Shown here: positions 15,465-23,331 of the stretch, piece after piece
Position numbering within the stretch: position 1 is the first letter of the stretch
Layout: each line of letters starts with the position of its first letter
Source: Candidatus Gastranaerophilales bacterium
Lineage (GTDB): Bacteria > Cyanobacteriota > Vampirovibrionia > Gastranaerophilales > Gastranaerophilaceae
DNA: 33,072 nucleotides
Assembly (NCBI GenBank): GCA_944322885.1
Contig: CALUQH010000023.1
Location: forward strand, 1-33,072
Direction of reading: 5' to 3'
Notes under the pieces: model-generated
Seen by the model: the letters and a program-made list of their open reading frames with translations, nothing else
What the model was told of the DNA's origin: nothing
Databases searched by the model: none
Program-made: the position numbers and the translations under genes

Positions 15465-16205
15465 ATGTTTAACAGAGAAGCTTTAAGAGCCACCCCCCCC
15501 CCGAAAAATATAGATGGTTCTAATGGATTTACCCTTGCGGAAGTTTTAATCACACTCGGTATTATAGGCGTAATTGCGGCTTTAACAATACCGGCTTTAA
15601 TTAATGATTACAAGGCAAAAGAAACCGTAACCAAACTAAAAAAATTCTATTCAACAATGTCTCAAGCTTATATAAGCATAATAAATGATTACGGGCCGAT
15701 GGGTGTATGGGGTCAGACAAATTCCCAGCAAGATGCGACGGCTCTTGCTGCATCATATTTTAAAAAGTATTTAAATATTAATAAAGACTGTGGTTTTGAA
15801 AAAGGTTGTTTTGAAAATCAAGATTATTATACGTACTCTACAGGAGTTGCTATTGTAAATTTTATAACGCACCGCAACAGATATATGTTCAGACTTAATG
15901 ATGGAAGTGCCATAGCTTTTTATACACAAGACAAAAATTTTAGCGAAAATTCAACAATAGTGATATACTATGACATCAATGGGGATAAAAAACCTAATGT
16001 ATTCGGAAAAGATTTGTTCCAAATAGTAGTATTTAATGACAGAGTAAAATTTGGAGGCTCTACGACAACCAGACAAGAGATTCTCAATAATTGTCTTACC
16101 AGCGGGTATGACTGTGCAAACTGGGTTCTTTTATACGAAAATATGGATTACATAAAATGTCCCGATTATCTAAAGAGCGATTCATCTGCAGTTAGCTGCA
16201 AATAA
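15465..16205 (+). CDS. Type IV prepilin-like protein with a poly-C tract in its leader
   Basis: 246 aa. A 21-residue leader ends in G21, followed by FTLAEVLITLGIIGVIAALT, a classic class III signal: prepilin peptidase would cut between G21 and F22, leaving Glu at mature position 5 and a hydrophobic N-terminal helix. After it come the pilin stalk FYSTMSQAY and a globular C-terminal part with six cysteines (CGFEKGC; CLTSGYDC; C near the end), probably disulfide-bonded. A run of ten C (15493-15502) encodes part of the leader TPPPK; loss or gain of one C brings a stop codon within a few codons (see findings). The start ATG has GAGGAG upstream and the promoter at 15403-15431. The 3' end overlaps the convergent UbiA gene by 14 nt. 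It could be a minor pilin, pseudopilin or DNA-uptake pilin. Confidence 0.92.
   Translation: MFNREALRATPPPKNIDGSNGFTLAEVLITLGIIGVIAALTIPALINDYKAKETVTKLKKFYSTMSQAYISIINDYGPMGVWGQTNSQQDATALAASYFKKYLNINKDCGFEKGCFENQDYYTYSTGVAIVNFITHRNRYMFRLNDGSAIAFYTQDKNFSENSTIVIYYDINGDKKPNVFGKDLFQIVVFNDRVKFGGSTTTRQEILNNCLTSGYDCANWVLLYENMDYIKCPDYLKSDSSAVSCK
15493..15502 (+). repeat. Homopolymer run of ten C in the prepilin leader
   Basis: Ten consecutive C in an otherwise AT-rich genome, placed between the start codon and the prepilin cleavage site. With nine C the frame reads ...CGA AAA ATA TAG; with eleven it reads ...GAA AAA TAT AGA TGG TTC TAA. Both single-base changes therefore switch the gene off. Confidence 0.9.
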
Positions 16206-17067
16206 GAATTATTGCAATCAACAAAGAGTAATAAACCATTAGATTTCTTGCCTTCAAAAGTCGTGAATAAAACTCTGCTGTATCTTCACCGCAGGTGAAT
16301 GTTTTCAGAGAATTATAAATATTAAATACAAGAGGGACGAGCAAAAATGTCAGTAATATAAAATAATTTTTGAGCATAAAAGCAAGAATTATTGTAAAAA
16401 TATACCCCAGACCATAAACCACAAACACACCTTTCAACGCAGCATTTTTATTCCCGATTCTGCAAACAAGAGTTTTTTTATGCGCATACATATCTCCCTC
16501 AAAATCCAAAAGAGTATGTACATAAAGAAGTCCGATTGTAAACATTACAACTGCAACTGACATAATAAACACGGGAAAAGAAAAATGCCCTGTCATTACG
16601 AAATAAACGCCCTCAAAAAGCAACGGGCCGAATGCTAATCCGACAGCAACTTCACTCAAACCGTTCTGAGAAAGTTTAGCATAAATTAAAGTTATAATCC
16701 CTCCGATTAAAGCAAGGTAAATAACCGGCCACCCGCATCTTAAAAGAAGAAAAAGGCCTGCCAAACAGGCAAAGAAACAGTAAATAAAAACGACTTTTAA
16801 AACATCATCTAGTGTCGCTTTTCCTTCTTTTATATAAGAACACTTACACTTTTGAGAGTTTTCTGTTAATTTTTTATAATCAATATAATCATCAAATAAA
16901 TTTGTTGCAAGGTGGGCAAAAGATATCCCGATTAAAGCAATAATACCATTAAGAATGTCACCGTCCGCCTTTAACGAATAAACAAATATGACAAGCCATG
17001 AAAGAATAGTCATAGGCAGAGAAAATATTCTTGAATTTTCAAGCCAAAATTTAATTGTTTTTATCAT
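16192..17067 (-). CDS. UbiA-family prenyltransferase
   Basis: A 291-aa integral membrane enzyme with about eight to nine helices. Two Asp-rich motifs that bind Mg-prenyl diphosphate are visible: NLFDDYIDYK (~61-70) and DFEGDMYAHK (~188-197). The family transfers isoprenoid chains to aromatic acceptors (menaquinone, ubiquinone, tocopherol, haem O, chlorophyll) or to sugars. MenA-like function is one possibility, but no menaquinone genes lie nearby, so the acceptor is open. The start overlaps the stop of the 72-aa gene (ATGA), marking it as the last gene of the nanE operon. The 3' end overlaps the convergent prepilin gene by 14 nt, and no terminator hairpin is visible there. Confidence 0.85.
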   Translation of the reverse strand: MIKTIKFWLENSRIFSLPMTILSWLVIFVYSLKADGDILNGIIALIGISFAHLATNLFDDYIDYKKLTENSQKCKCSYIKEGKATLDDVLKVVFIYCFFACLAGLFLLLRCGWPVIYLALIGGIITLIYAKLSQNGLSEVAVGLAFGPLLFEGVYFVMTGHFSFPVFIMSVAVVMFTIGLLYVHTLLDFEGDMYAHKKTLVCRIGNKNAALKGVFVVYGLGYIFTIILAFMLKNYFILLTFLLVPLVFNIYNSLKTFTCGEDTAEFYSRLLKARNLMVYYSLLIAIILICS

Positions 17068-17282
17068 CCCAAAAGACTTTCCATCCCTTTTACATCCTCA
17101 TAACTTGCACCGGCCTCAAGAACTTCTTCCGCCGTCAATCCAAAAAGAGTAATTAGTGAATATGCTTCCTTTTTATCAGACTTTAACAATTCTGCGGTTG
17201 TTTTAACAGCTTCTTCCCGCGTAAGATTTGTAAACTGGAGATTTTTTCCCTTATAAATAATACGTTTTTTGGACTTGCCCAC
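17064..17282 (-). CDS. Small hypothetical protein between ROK kinase and UbiA
   Basis: 72 aa; basic N-terminus (MGKSKKRIIYKGKNL), then helices with acidic faces (TREEAVKTTAELLKSDKKEAY; LTAEEVLEAGASYEDVKGME). No membrane segment or known motif. It begins with GTG one base after the ROK kinase stop (TAG C GTG), with GGGGGT about 9 nt upstream, and its stop overlaps the UbiA start (ATGA). The tight packing, and composition like its neighbours, argue that it is a real gene. Function unknown. Confidence 0.7.
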   Translation of the reverse strand: MGKSKKRIIYKGKNLQFTNLTREEAVKTTAELLKSDKKEAYSLITLFGLTAEEVLEAGASYEDVKGMESLLG

Positions 17283-17283
17283 G

Positions 17284-18156
17284 CTATTTTACCCCCAGAG
17301 CTAAAAGGGCTGCACCTATCATTCCTGAATAGTTGCCGGCTGAAGCTTTTACAACTTTAAAGGGAGTTGTTACTATTTCTTTATTAGCCTGTTTTTCAAG
17401 ATATTCAATATCGGCAAACTCGGCCATTGAACCCGACAGAACAATAACATCCGGATCAAAAATGTTTGCAAGTCCTATCACACCTTCCAGAATATCATTC
17501 TGCCACTTTTCAAGAATTTTTTTCATTAAAGGCCTGTCTTTACTTCCGACCACATCATAAGTTGTGATATCAGGATCTCCGGATATTTCTTCGGCAGTCT
17601 TTTTTAATCCCGTACCGGATGCGTAAGCTTCAAAACAGTCATAACTTCCGCAGGTACATTTTCGATGTTTGTCATTGCGCAGTTTAAAATGCATTTCTCC
17701 TGCAGCACCATTTTTACCTTTATAAAGCTTATTATCGAGAATAATTCCGCCGCCGACTCCTGTGCCGAGCGTAAGCATAATTGAATACGGCATCCCCTTT
17801 GAAGAACCGATTATATGTTCTGCCCACGCAGCAGCATTAGCATCGTTTTCGACAAAAACAGGCTTTTTACTCAGACTTTTAAAATCCATTGACGGATATT
17901 CTTTTGCGATATTTCCTGTCGAGCCTAAAATCCCGTCATTTGAATTATTAACGGCCCCGCAGGTCGCAAATGCAATAACATCAACCTGATGCTCATATTT
18001 AGAAATAATTTCTTCAAAAACCGCTTTTATCTCATTAAATGTAGCCGGCGTATGATGTTTTTCAACTTCTGAAATAATTTCGCCTTTTTCATTAACAATT
18101 GTGTTATAAATTTTTGTTCCGCCAACATCAATAGCAAGAGCCTTTTTTAAAGCCAT
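17284..18156 (-). CDS. ROK-family sugar kinase, probable N-acetylmannosamine kinase
   Basis: 290 aa. The ATP-binding DVGGTKIY (10-17), the catalytic aspartate in ENDAN (D105) and the GTGVGGGII phosphate loop are intact. The ROK zinc site is visible as H164 and C167-x-C169-x4-C174 (KCTCGSYDC). ROK kinases phosphorylate glucose, N-acetylmannosamine or related sugars. The gene directly follows nanE (6-nt gap), whose product uses N-acetylmannosamine-6-phosphate, so a NanK role is the best guess; a glucokinase with a different substrate cannot be excluded from sequence alone. Confidence 0.85.
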   Translation of the reverse strand: MALKKALAIDVGGTKIYNTIVNEKGEIISEVEKHHTPATFNEIKAVFEEIISKYEHQVDVIAFATCGAVNNSNDGILGSTGNIAKEYPSMDFKSLSKKPVFVENDANAAAWAEHIIGSSKGMPYSIMLTLGTGVGGGIILDNKLYKGKNGAAGEMHFKLRNDKHRKCTCGSYDCFEAYASGTGLKKTAEEISGDPDITTYDVVGSKDRPLMKKILEKWQNDILEGVIGLANIFDPDVIVLSGSMAEFADIEYLEKQANKEIVTTPFKVVKASAGNYSGMIGAALLALGVK

Positions 18157-18162
18157 AACCTT

Positions 18163-18846
18163 TTACCCCCTCTGCACAAATCTTTTAGTAATTAATTGCG
18201 GTCTTGTTATAGCTGAACCTATAACGACGCAGTGAGCGCCAAGTTCAAATGCTTTATCAACTTCTTCAGGCTCCCAGATACGTCCCTCAAGAACAACAGG
18301 CAAATTTGTATTATCAACCAATTGTTTCAGCAGTTCAAAATCCGGCCCCGAACCGCGGTTTTGAGAGAATTGGGTATAACCTGATAAAGTTGTTGAAAGA
18401 ATATTCGCTCCGAGTTTTTCCGCATTCATACCCTCTTCAAGAGTCGAAACATCAGCCATTGAAACACGTTTATTTATTTTTACATATTTAATCAAATCTT
18501 CAAGTTTTTCGCCGTTCGGTCTTTCTCTCATTGTTCCGTCAAACGCAATAACATCAGCACCCGCTTCAACTAAATCTATTACATCTTTTAAAACCGGAGT
18601 GATATAAACAATTTCCTGCCAATTCGAGGGTATTATATCAGGTTTTGTAATTCCGATAATCGGAACATCAAAAAGATGTTTTGCATTTTTTACATCTCTT
18701 ACGCCTGCGACACGCAAACCGCCTGCCCCGCCTTTTACAACGGATTTCATCATTGCAACCATACATTTTTCAAGATACAAAGGTTCCGAAGGCATTGCCT
18801 GACAGGATACTACAACCTTATGCTTTAAACGATCAATTATATTCAT
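18163..18846 (-). CDS. nanE: N-acetylmannosamine-6-phosphate 2-epimerase
   Basis: A 227-aa TIM-barrel enzyme that converts ManNAc-6-P to GlcNAc-6-P in sialic acid/ManNAc use. Family features: VVSCQAMPSEPL near the N-terminus, GGAGGLRVAGVRDV, PIIGITKPD, ADVIAFDGTMRERPNG (catalytic Lys/Asp region), LSTTLSGYT, and VVLEGRIWEPEEVDKAFELGAHCVVIGSAITRP. An in-frame ATG at 18861 exists, but ATG at 18846 gives the normal N-terminus (MNIIDRLK). It is the first gene of a four-gene minus-strand unit; a TATAAT lies just upstream (18858-18853). No sialate lyase, deacetylase or transporter is in the window. Confidence 0.93.
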   Translation of the reverse strand: MNIIDRLKHKVVVSCQAMPSEPLYLEKCMVAMMKSVVKGGAGGLRVAGVRDVKNAKHLFDVPIIGITKPDIIPSNWQEIVYITPVLKDVIDLVEAGADVIAFDGTMRERPNGEKLEDLIKYVKINKRVSMADVSTLEEGMNAEKLGANILSTTLSGYTQFSQNRGSGPDFELLKQLVDNTNLPVVLEGRIWEPEEVDKAFELGAHCVVIGSAITRPQLITKRFVQRG

Positions 18847-18852
18847 AAAAGT

Positions 18853-18886
18853 ATTATACATTAAAAAATTTTATTTGAGTTATAAT
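18853..18886. promoter_or_regulatory. Divergent -10 boxes between nanE and the M16 peptidase gene
   Basis: The 72-bp gap holds TATAAT on minus (18858-18853) and TATAAT on plus (18881-18886). Neither has a good -35 box at 16-18 nt. The plus-strand box would give a leader of ~27 nt before the M16 start at 18919; the minus-strand box is so close to nanE that the transcript would be nearly leaderless. Confidence 0.4.
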
Positions 18887-18918
18887 AGTTACAAAGAATT
18901 ATAATCAATGGAGAAAAA

Positions 18919-20247
18919 ATGAAAAAAAGCTTAGTAAAATATCCGTACCTTACAGAAGATGTAGAAATTTACGAGAGAGAAAACGGGCACAAAATTGTAC
19001 TCGCGCACAAAGAAGGTGAACTTGTGAATGTCAGTACCTGGGTTAAAACAGGTTCAATTAACGAGGATGACACAAATAACGGAATTTCACATTTTCTTGA
19101 GCACTTGATGTTCAAAGGTACTCACAAACACAAAGCCGGATATTTTGACAAAACTCTTGAAGCTAAAGGGGCAATCGTAAACGCTGCAACCTGGAAAGAT
19201 TATACATTCTATTATGTAACACTCCCCAAAGGCCCGCAGGATTGCGACTTAAACCTTGCAATAGAACTTCATGCGGATATGATGCTTGATCCCATACTTC
19301 CTGAAGAAGAAATAGGCGCACCGTTTGACCTTAACAACCCGAAAGTTACGGACAAACGCGAACGACACGTCGTTATAGAAGAGATTAGAATGCGTAAAGA
19401 TCAGAACTGGACAAAAGTTTACAATGCCTGCAATTTCAACATGTACAAAAAACACCCTTACAAACGCGATGTTATAGGGACGCCTGAAATAATTTCCGGA
19501 GTAACCCGAGATGAAATAATGAACTACTATAAAACATTCTATTCTCCGGAAAATATGACAACAATTATTGTAGGCGACTTTGATAAACAAAAAATACTGG
19601 AAAAAGTTGAAAAAGAATTTGATTTTAAAGGCCGCCCGAATGCCCCGAAAAAAGTTAATGAAATTGATACCCCGACAGATCACACAATAGTCGTTGAAAA
19701 TAAAGGAAAGTCAAATACATCATATCTTATGATAGGATTCTTGGGGCCGAAAGCTAATCAGCTGAAAGAAAATATCGAACTTGATATTATAAGCATAATC
19801 TTAGGAGAAAGCACCAGTTCAAGATTATACCAGAATTTAATCGAAAAACAGCCGGAACAAATATTTAATATGGCAAATGCCGAGCATTACCAGTTTAAAG
19901 ACGGAAACAATTTCTTTGTTCAGGCAAATTTTAAACCGGAAAAACGCGGCATTGCAATAAACCTTGTAAAAAAAGAGATTGAAAATCTTTTGACAAACAG
20001 AATAACGGAAGAAGAACTTGAGAAAGCAAAGAAAAAAACAAAATCACGATTTGCTTATGCTGCAGAAACAGTTTCAGAAATCGGCGAAACAATCGGCTAC
20101 TATATGACAGTGTGCGAAGATTTAAAACTTATAGAAAATTACCTGAAAGATGTTGAAGCCATAACAATAGATGATTTAGAAAATACTATCAAAAAATATT
20201 TAGATATTAACAATGCCGTTATTTCAATTCTTGAGCCAAATAATTAA
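18919..20247 (+). CDS. M16-family zinc metallopeptidase
   Basis: 442 aa, similar to processing-peptidase/PqqL-type M16B enzymes. The inverted zinc motif H-x2-E-H is HFLEH (58-62), with the downstream ERHVVIEEIRMRKD segment supplying the third ligand (E153/E154). The C-terminal M16_C domain (~185-370) includes the FYSPENMTTIIVGDF and LGESTSSRLYQNLIEK signatures. No signal peptide is present, so it is probably cytoplasmic. There is an unusual short insertion (PFDLNNPKVTDK, ~134-145) just before the third-ligand helix. GGAGA five bases before ATG sets the start. It is followed by a REP-like element and the UDG gene. Substrate unknown. Confidence 0.9.
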   Translation: MKKSLVKYPYLTEDVEIYERENGHKIVLAHKEGELVNVSTWVKTGSINEDDTNNGISHFLEHLMFKGTHKHKAGYFDKTLEAKGAIVNAATWKDYTFYYVTLPKGPQDCDLNLAIELHADMMLDPILPEEEIGAPFDLNNPKVTDKRERHVVIEEIRMRKDQNWTKVYNACNFNMYKKHPYKRDVIGTPEIISGVTRDEIMNYYKTFYSPENMTTIIVGDFDKQKILEKVEKEFDFKGRPNAPKKVNEIDTPTDHTIVVENKGKSNTSYLMIGFLGPKANQLKENIELDIISIILGESTSSRLYQNLIEKQPEQIFNMANAEHYQFKDGNNFFVQANFKPEKRGIAINLVKKEIENLLTNRITEEELEKAKKKTKSRFAYAAETVSEIGETIGYYMTVCEDLKLIENYLKDVEAITIDDLENTIKKYLDINNAVISILEPNN

Positions 20248-20256
20248 AAATTATTT

Positions 20257-20317
20257 TGTCATGCTGAATTTATTTCAGCATCTCATACTAAGATTCTGAA
20301 ACGAGTTCAGAATGATA
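20257..20317. repeat. REP/BIME-like double-hairpin intergenic repeat
   Basis: Two hairpins in a 91-nt gap. The left one has stem ATGCTGAA/TTCAGCAT (20261-20268 with 20274-20281), the right one ATTCTGAA/TTCAGAAT (20293-20300 with 20306-20313); each has an 8-bp stem and 5-nt loop. The two 27-nt halves (20257-20283, 20291-20317) are also inverted copies of each other with 21 of 27 positions matching. The stems differ by one compensated base pair (G-C against T-A). This resembles repetitive extragenic palindromes scattered through many genomes. It may also act as a transcription or mRNA-stability element between the two genes. Confidence 0.75.
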
Positions 20318-20338
20318 CATTAACAAAGGGATAACCCA

Positions 20339-20938
20339 ATGCAGGAAGCAACTACAAGCGAAATTGAACAACTTGAAAAAGTCAGAGAAAAATGCCTTTC
20401 CTGCCAGAAATGTCCGCTTGGCAAAACCCGTACAAATATTGTTTTTTCAGGCGGTCTGCCAAATCACAAACTTATGCTAATCGGCGAAGCTCCCGGGTAC
20501 TATGAAGATCAAAAAGGAGAGCCTTTTGTCGGAAAAGCAGGCCAGCTTCTGGATAAAATATTTGCATCAGTCGGCTTATCAAGGCAAAAAGATGTTTATA
20601 TCTGCAACACCCTAAAATGCCGGCCGCCCGACAATCGTGATCCGTTGCCCGAAGAAAAAGCTGCCTGCAGGGAATATCTTGATGCACAGATTGAAATTTT
20701 GAAACCGCGTATCATACTTCTTTGCGGACGTGTTGCCGTACATTCCCTCCTTGAAACAACTCAGGGGATTACAAAACTTAGAGGAAGATGGTTTGAAGGT
20801 CCATATATGTCTAAAATGATGCCTATTTTTCACCCGTCATATCTTTTGAGAAACGATTCCAGAGAAAAAGGAAGCCCAAAATGGCTTATGTGGCAGGATA
20901 TTCAGGAAATCAAAAGAGTATATTCGCAGATGGATTAA
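20339..20938 (+). CDS. Family 4 uracil-DNA glycosylase (4Fe-4S)
   Basis: A 199-aa DNA repair enzyme that removes uracil from DNA. Type IV features are present: [4Fe-4S] ligands C22-x2-C25 and C94-x15-C110, the catalytic loop GEAPGYYEDQKGEPFVGKAG (49-68), the NTLKCRPPDNRDP segment, and the C-terminal HPSYLLRN active-site histidine. An additional cysteine, C19, lies just before the cluster ligands. The start has AAAGGGA upstream. It lies downstream of the REP-like element on the same strand as the M16 peptidase and ends convergent with the pilin-like gene. Confidence 0.94.
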   Translation: MQEATTSEIEQLEKVREKCLSCQKCPLGKTRTNIVFSGGLPNHKLMLIGEAPGYYEDQKGEPFVGKAGQLLDKIFASVGLSRQKDVYICNTLKCRPPDNRDPLPEEKAACREYLDAQIEILKPRIILLCGRVAVHSLLETTQGITKLRGRWFEGPYMSKMMPIFHPSYLLRNDSREKGSPKWLMWQDIQEIKRVYSQMD

Positions 20939-20961
20939 TAAAATATCTATTTTTATCAAGA

Positions 20962-21588
20962 TTACTTATAAACATCCTGAAGGATATGAATTCCGTCTTT
21001 TTCAACCGGCAGACAATACGTTACATTTGTATGAAAATAGTAGTTTCCTGTTTTTCCTCTCATAATGACAAAACTGAATAAATCCCGACCGCTTTTATTC
21101 GGAAAAAGCTTTCCGTTGCTGTCAACAGCAAACATAGGTTTTTGAACTCTTGCCGGCTGATTAAACACTACAATATTTGAATTATCATCCATAACAAAAA
21201 CCTGATTGTATTTGTTGAACATACTTTCCGAAAATCCGGCACAGGAAGGAGTAACAGCATATTTCTTATAAACAGGAACACACCCTTCCTTTAATGCGTT
21301 ATTTTTACAATATTTTCTAACCTTTAAATTTGTAGCGAAAGTTTTATAAAATCTGTCGCATCCTGAAAAATTACTCTTAACAGTATTATCCGAGCTAAAA
21401 AAACAACCGGTTTCACCATCCATCTCATAAACCGTCATATTCAAAGCTTGAGAATATGCGGAATACAGTTTTTTAAAAGAAGTTACAGCAGACTTTTCCA
21501 CCAAATTAACAGAATATTTAGTTACAAAAAATAAAAGAATTATTAAATAAATACCAAATAATATTAACTTTCTCTGTTTCTTATTCAT
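20962..21588 (-). CDS. Pilin-like protein without a prepilin leader
   Basis: 208 aa. A basic N-terminus (MNKKQRK) precedes one transmembrane helix (~8-28), which lacks the G/FTLAE prepilin site. The rest would face outside: a helix FKKLYSAYSQALN and a globular region with paired cysteines (CFFSSDNTVKSNFSGC, CKNNALKEGC). It ends in DSNGKLFPNKSGRDLFSFVIM, which matches the D-x-NG-x3-PN-x2-G-x-DLF pattern of the 15465 prepilin. It therefore looks like a pilin fold held by an uncleaved signal anchor. It starts 11 nt after the ilvB stop, so they are probably co-transcribed. Role unknown: a minor pilus-assembly component, or a surface protein derived from a pilin. Confidence 0.8.
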   Translation of the reverse strand: MNKKQRKLILFGIYLIILLFFVTKYSVNLVEKSAVTSFKKLYSAYSQALNMTVYEMDGETGCFFSSDNTVKSNFSGCDRFYKTFATNLKVRKYCKNNALKEGCVPVYKKYAVTPSCAGFSESMFNKYNQVFVMDDNSNIVVFNQPARVQKPMFAVDSNGKLFPNKSGRDLFSFVIMRGKTGNYYFHTNVTYCLPVEKDGIHILQDVYK

Positions 21589-21599
21589 AACAACAATAT

Positions 21600-23240
21600 T
21601 TATAAAACTTCCATAGGTTCAACAACAAAATCAACAATAAAAGGACTTTTTGAATTATAAGCAGCTTCAACTGCAGGTTTAATATCTTTAAACTTTTCAA
21701 CTCTAATTCCTTTTATACCGTAGCTTTCAGCAAGCTTTATATAATCAGGACTTGAAATTTTTGTTGCAAAATACCTTTCATCGCATATTTTTTCCTGAAA
21801 TTGCCTTACCATACCAAGATAACCGTTATTTATTATAAAAACCTTAACGGGAATATTATAATCAACACATGTTGCAAGTTCCTGTAAATTCATCTGAAAA
21901 GAACCGTCGCCTGCAATGCAAACGACAGGCTGCCCGTTTAGTGCAACAGATGCACCAATCGCCGCAGGAAATCCAAATCCCATTGTTCCAAGCCCGCCTG
22001 AGGTCAGAAATTTACGCGGTTCGTTAAATTGCAAATATCTTGCCGCCCAAACCTGATGCTGTCCGACTTCTGTTGATATAACAGGAGCTTTATCTTTTAA
22101 ACAATTTTGGATTTCCAGCATTACCTCAAAAGAATGAAGTTTTTCAGATTTTTTTTCCGGCAGAATATTTTGTTGTTTCAATTCATTTAGATAATTACAC
22201 CAGCTCTGATTAAAGAATATATTATAGTTTTCCTTTTTATACTCCTCAATCATTCCGGTAAGAATTTCTTTTGCATCTCCTACAATTTCTATTGAAGAAG
22301 GAATTACTCTTGAAATTTCTTTTTTGCTTATATCAAGATGAATCAATTTTTTAGAAAGTTCGTTTTCTGAAAAACAGCACCTTATACGATCATTGAACCT
22401 TGTCCCGATTGCAAAAACAAGGTCACTTTCCCGAACAGCCATATTGGCCGACGGGTGTCCGAAAATACCAATCATCCCTATATAATTTTTATCATTCGCC
22501 GGAAAAGCACCGAGCCCCATCATAGACGACACAACAGGGATATTTAAAAGACGAGCAAATTCAATAAGTTCAGAAGATGCGTTTGCCTGAATAACTCCGC
22601 CGCCTGCTATAATTAGCGGTTTCTCTGCATTTTCCAACGCCTTGAAAACTTTCATCAAATCAGGCATCTTACAATTATCATTATTCGAGTTTAAAATAGC
22701 AATATCCGGATTAAATTCTGCTGTTTCTGAAAAAATATTCTTTGTTAAATCAACAACAACAGGCCCCTGTCTGCCAGAAATTGCAGTATTAAATGCTTCA
22801 ACAAGAACAGATTCAAGATTTTTGACATCCGTAACCTGAAAATTTTTCTTTGTACAGGATTTTGTAATATCAACAATATCAACTTCCTGAAAAGCATCCT
22901 GATGAAGAAGATTTGCCATAACCTGCCCTGTTAAAACAATAAGAGGAGTTCCGTCAAGGTAAGCATCTGCAACTCCAGTTACAATATTAGTTGCTCCCGG
23001 ACCGGAGGTGACAATAACAACTCCACATTTGCCCGACACTCTTGCATAACCTTCCGCCGCATGAACTGCCGCCTGCTCATGGCGGACAAGATAGTGCTTG
23101 ATATCATTCTGTTTAAACAGTTCATCATAAACACTTAAAACAATGCCGCCCGGATAACCGAAAATAGTATCTACACCGAGATCCTTTAAAGTTTTAACAA
23201 GAATTTGTGCACCTGTAAGAGTTTTAGTTAAAGTCTGCAT
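21600..23240 (-). CDS. ilvB: Acetolactate synthase large (catalytic) subunit
   Basis: A 546-aa ThDP enzyme making 2-acetolactate or acetohydroxybutyrate, the first common step of valine, leucine and isoleucine synthesis. The three domains are present: N-terminal Pyr domain with catalytic E55 in RHEQAAVHAAEGYAR, central domain (~190-325), and C-terminal PP domain with the ThDP/Mg motif GDGSFQMN...INN. The FPAAIGAS and FGYPGG segments are typical. The sequence GYLGMVRQFQE is the anabolic-type region. The regulatory subunit ilvN is not adjacent, unusual for the family. A terminator upstream (23301-23328) isolates it from the previous operon; GGAG precedes the ATG. Confidence 0.95.
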   Translation of the reverse strand: MQTLTKTLTGAQILVKTLKDLGVDTIFGYPGGIVLSVYDELFKQNDIKHYLVRHEQAAVHAAEGYARVSGKCGVVIVTSGPGATNIVTGVADAYLDGTPLIVLTGQVMANLLHQDAFQEVDIVDITKSCTKKNFQVTDVKNLESVLVEAFNTAISGRQGPVVVDLTKNIFSETAEFNPDIAILNSNNDNCKMPDLMKVFKALENAEKPLIIAGGGVIQANASSELIEFARLLNIPVVSSMMGLGAFPANDKNYIGMIGIFGHPSANMAVRESDLVFAIGTRFNDRIRCCFSENELSKKLIHLDISKKEISRVIPSSIEIVGDAKEILTGMIEEYKKENYNIFFNQSWCNYLNELKQQNILPEKKSEKLHSFEVMLEIQNCLKDKAPVISTEVGQHQVWAARYLQFNEPRKFLTSGGLGTMGFGFPAAIGASVALNGQPVVCIAGDGSFQMNLQELATCVDYNIPVKVFIINNGYLGMVRQFQEKICDERYFATKISSPDYIKLAESYGIKGIRVEKFKDIKPAVEAAYNSKSPFIVDFVVEPMEVL

Positions 23241-23300
23241 AATAACTCCATTTTAATAAATGAATTTTAACACAGAGGAAATTTTTATACAAATTAGAAA

Positions 23301-23328
23301 AAAAGAGTCCGATAAAACGGACTCTTTT
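23301..23328 (-). terminator. Intrinsic terminator after the exported Lys/Gln-rich genes
   Basis: A perfect 11-bp stem AAAAGAGTCCG / CGGACTCTTTT with a 6-nt loop, followed on the minus strand by a run of T. It ends the 25973-to-23332 transcription unit just before ilvB. Confidence 0.9.
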
Positions 23329-23331
23329 GGA

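Noticed and set aside
19249..19683. 144-codon open frame on the minus strand
   Set aside because: Antisense to the M16 peptidase; Phe-rich composition and no plausible start signal.
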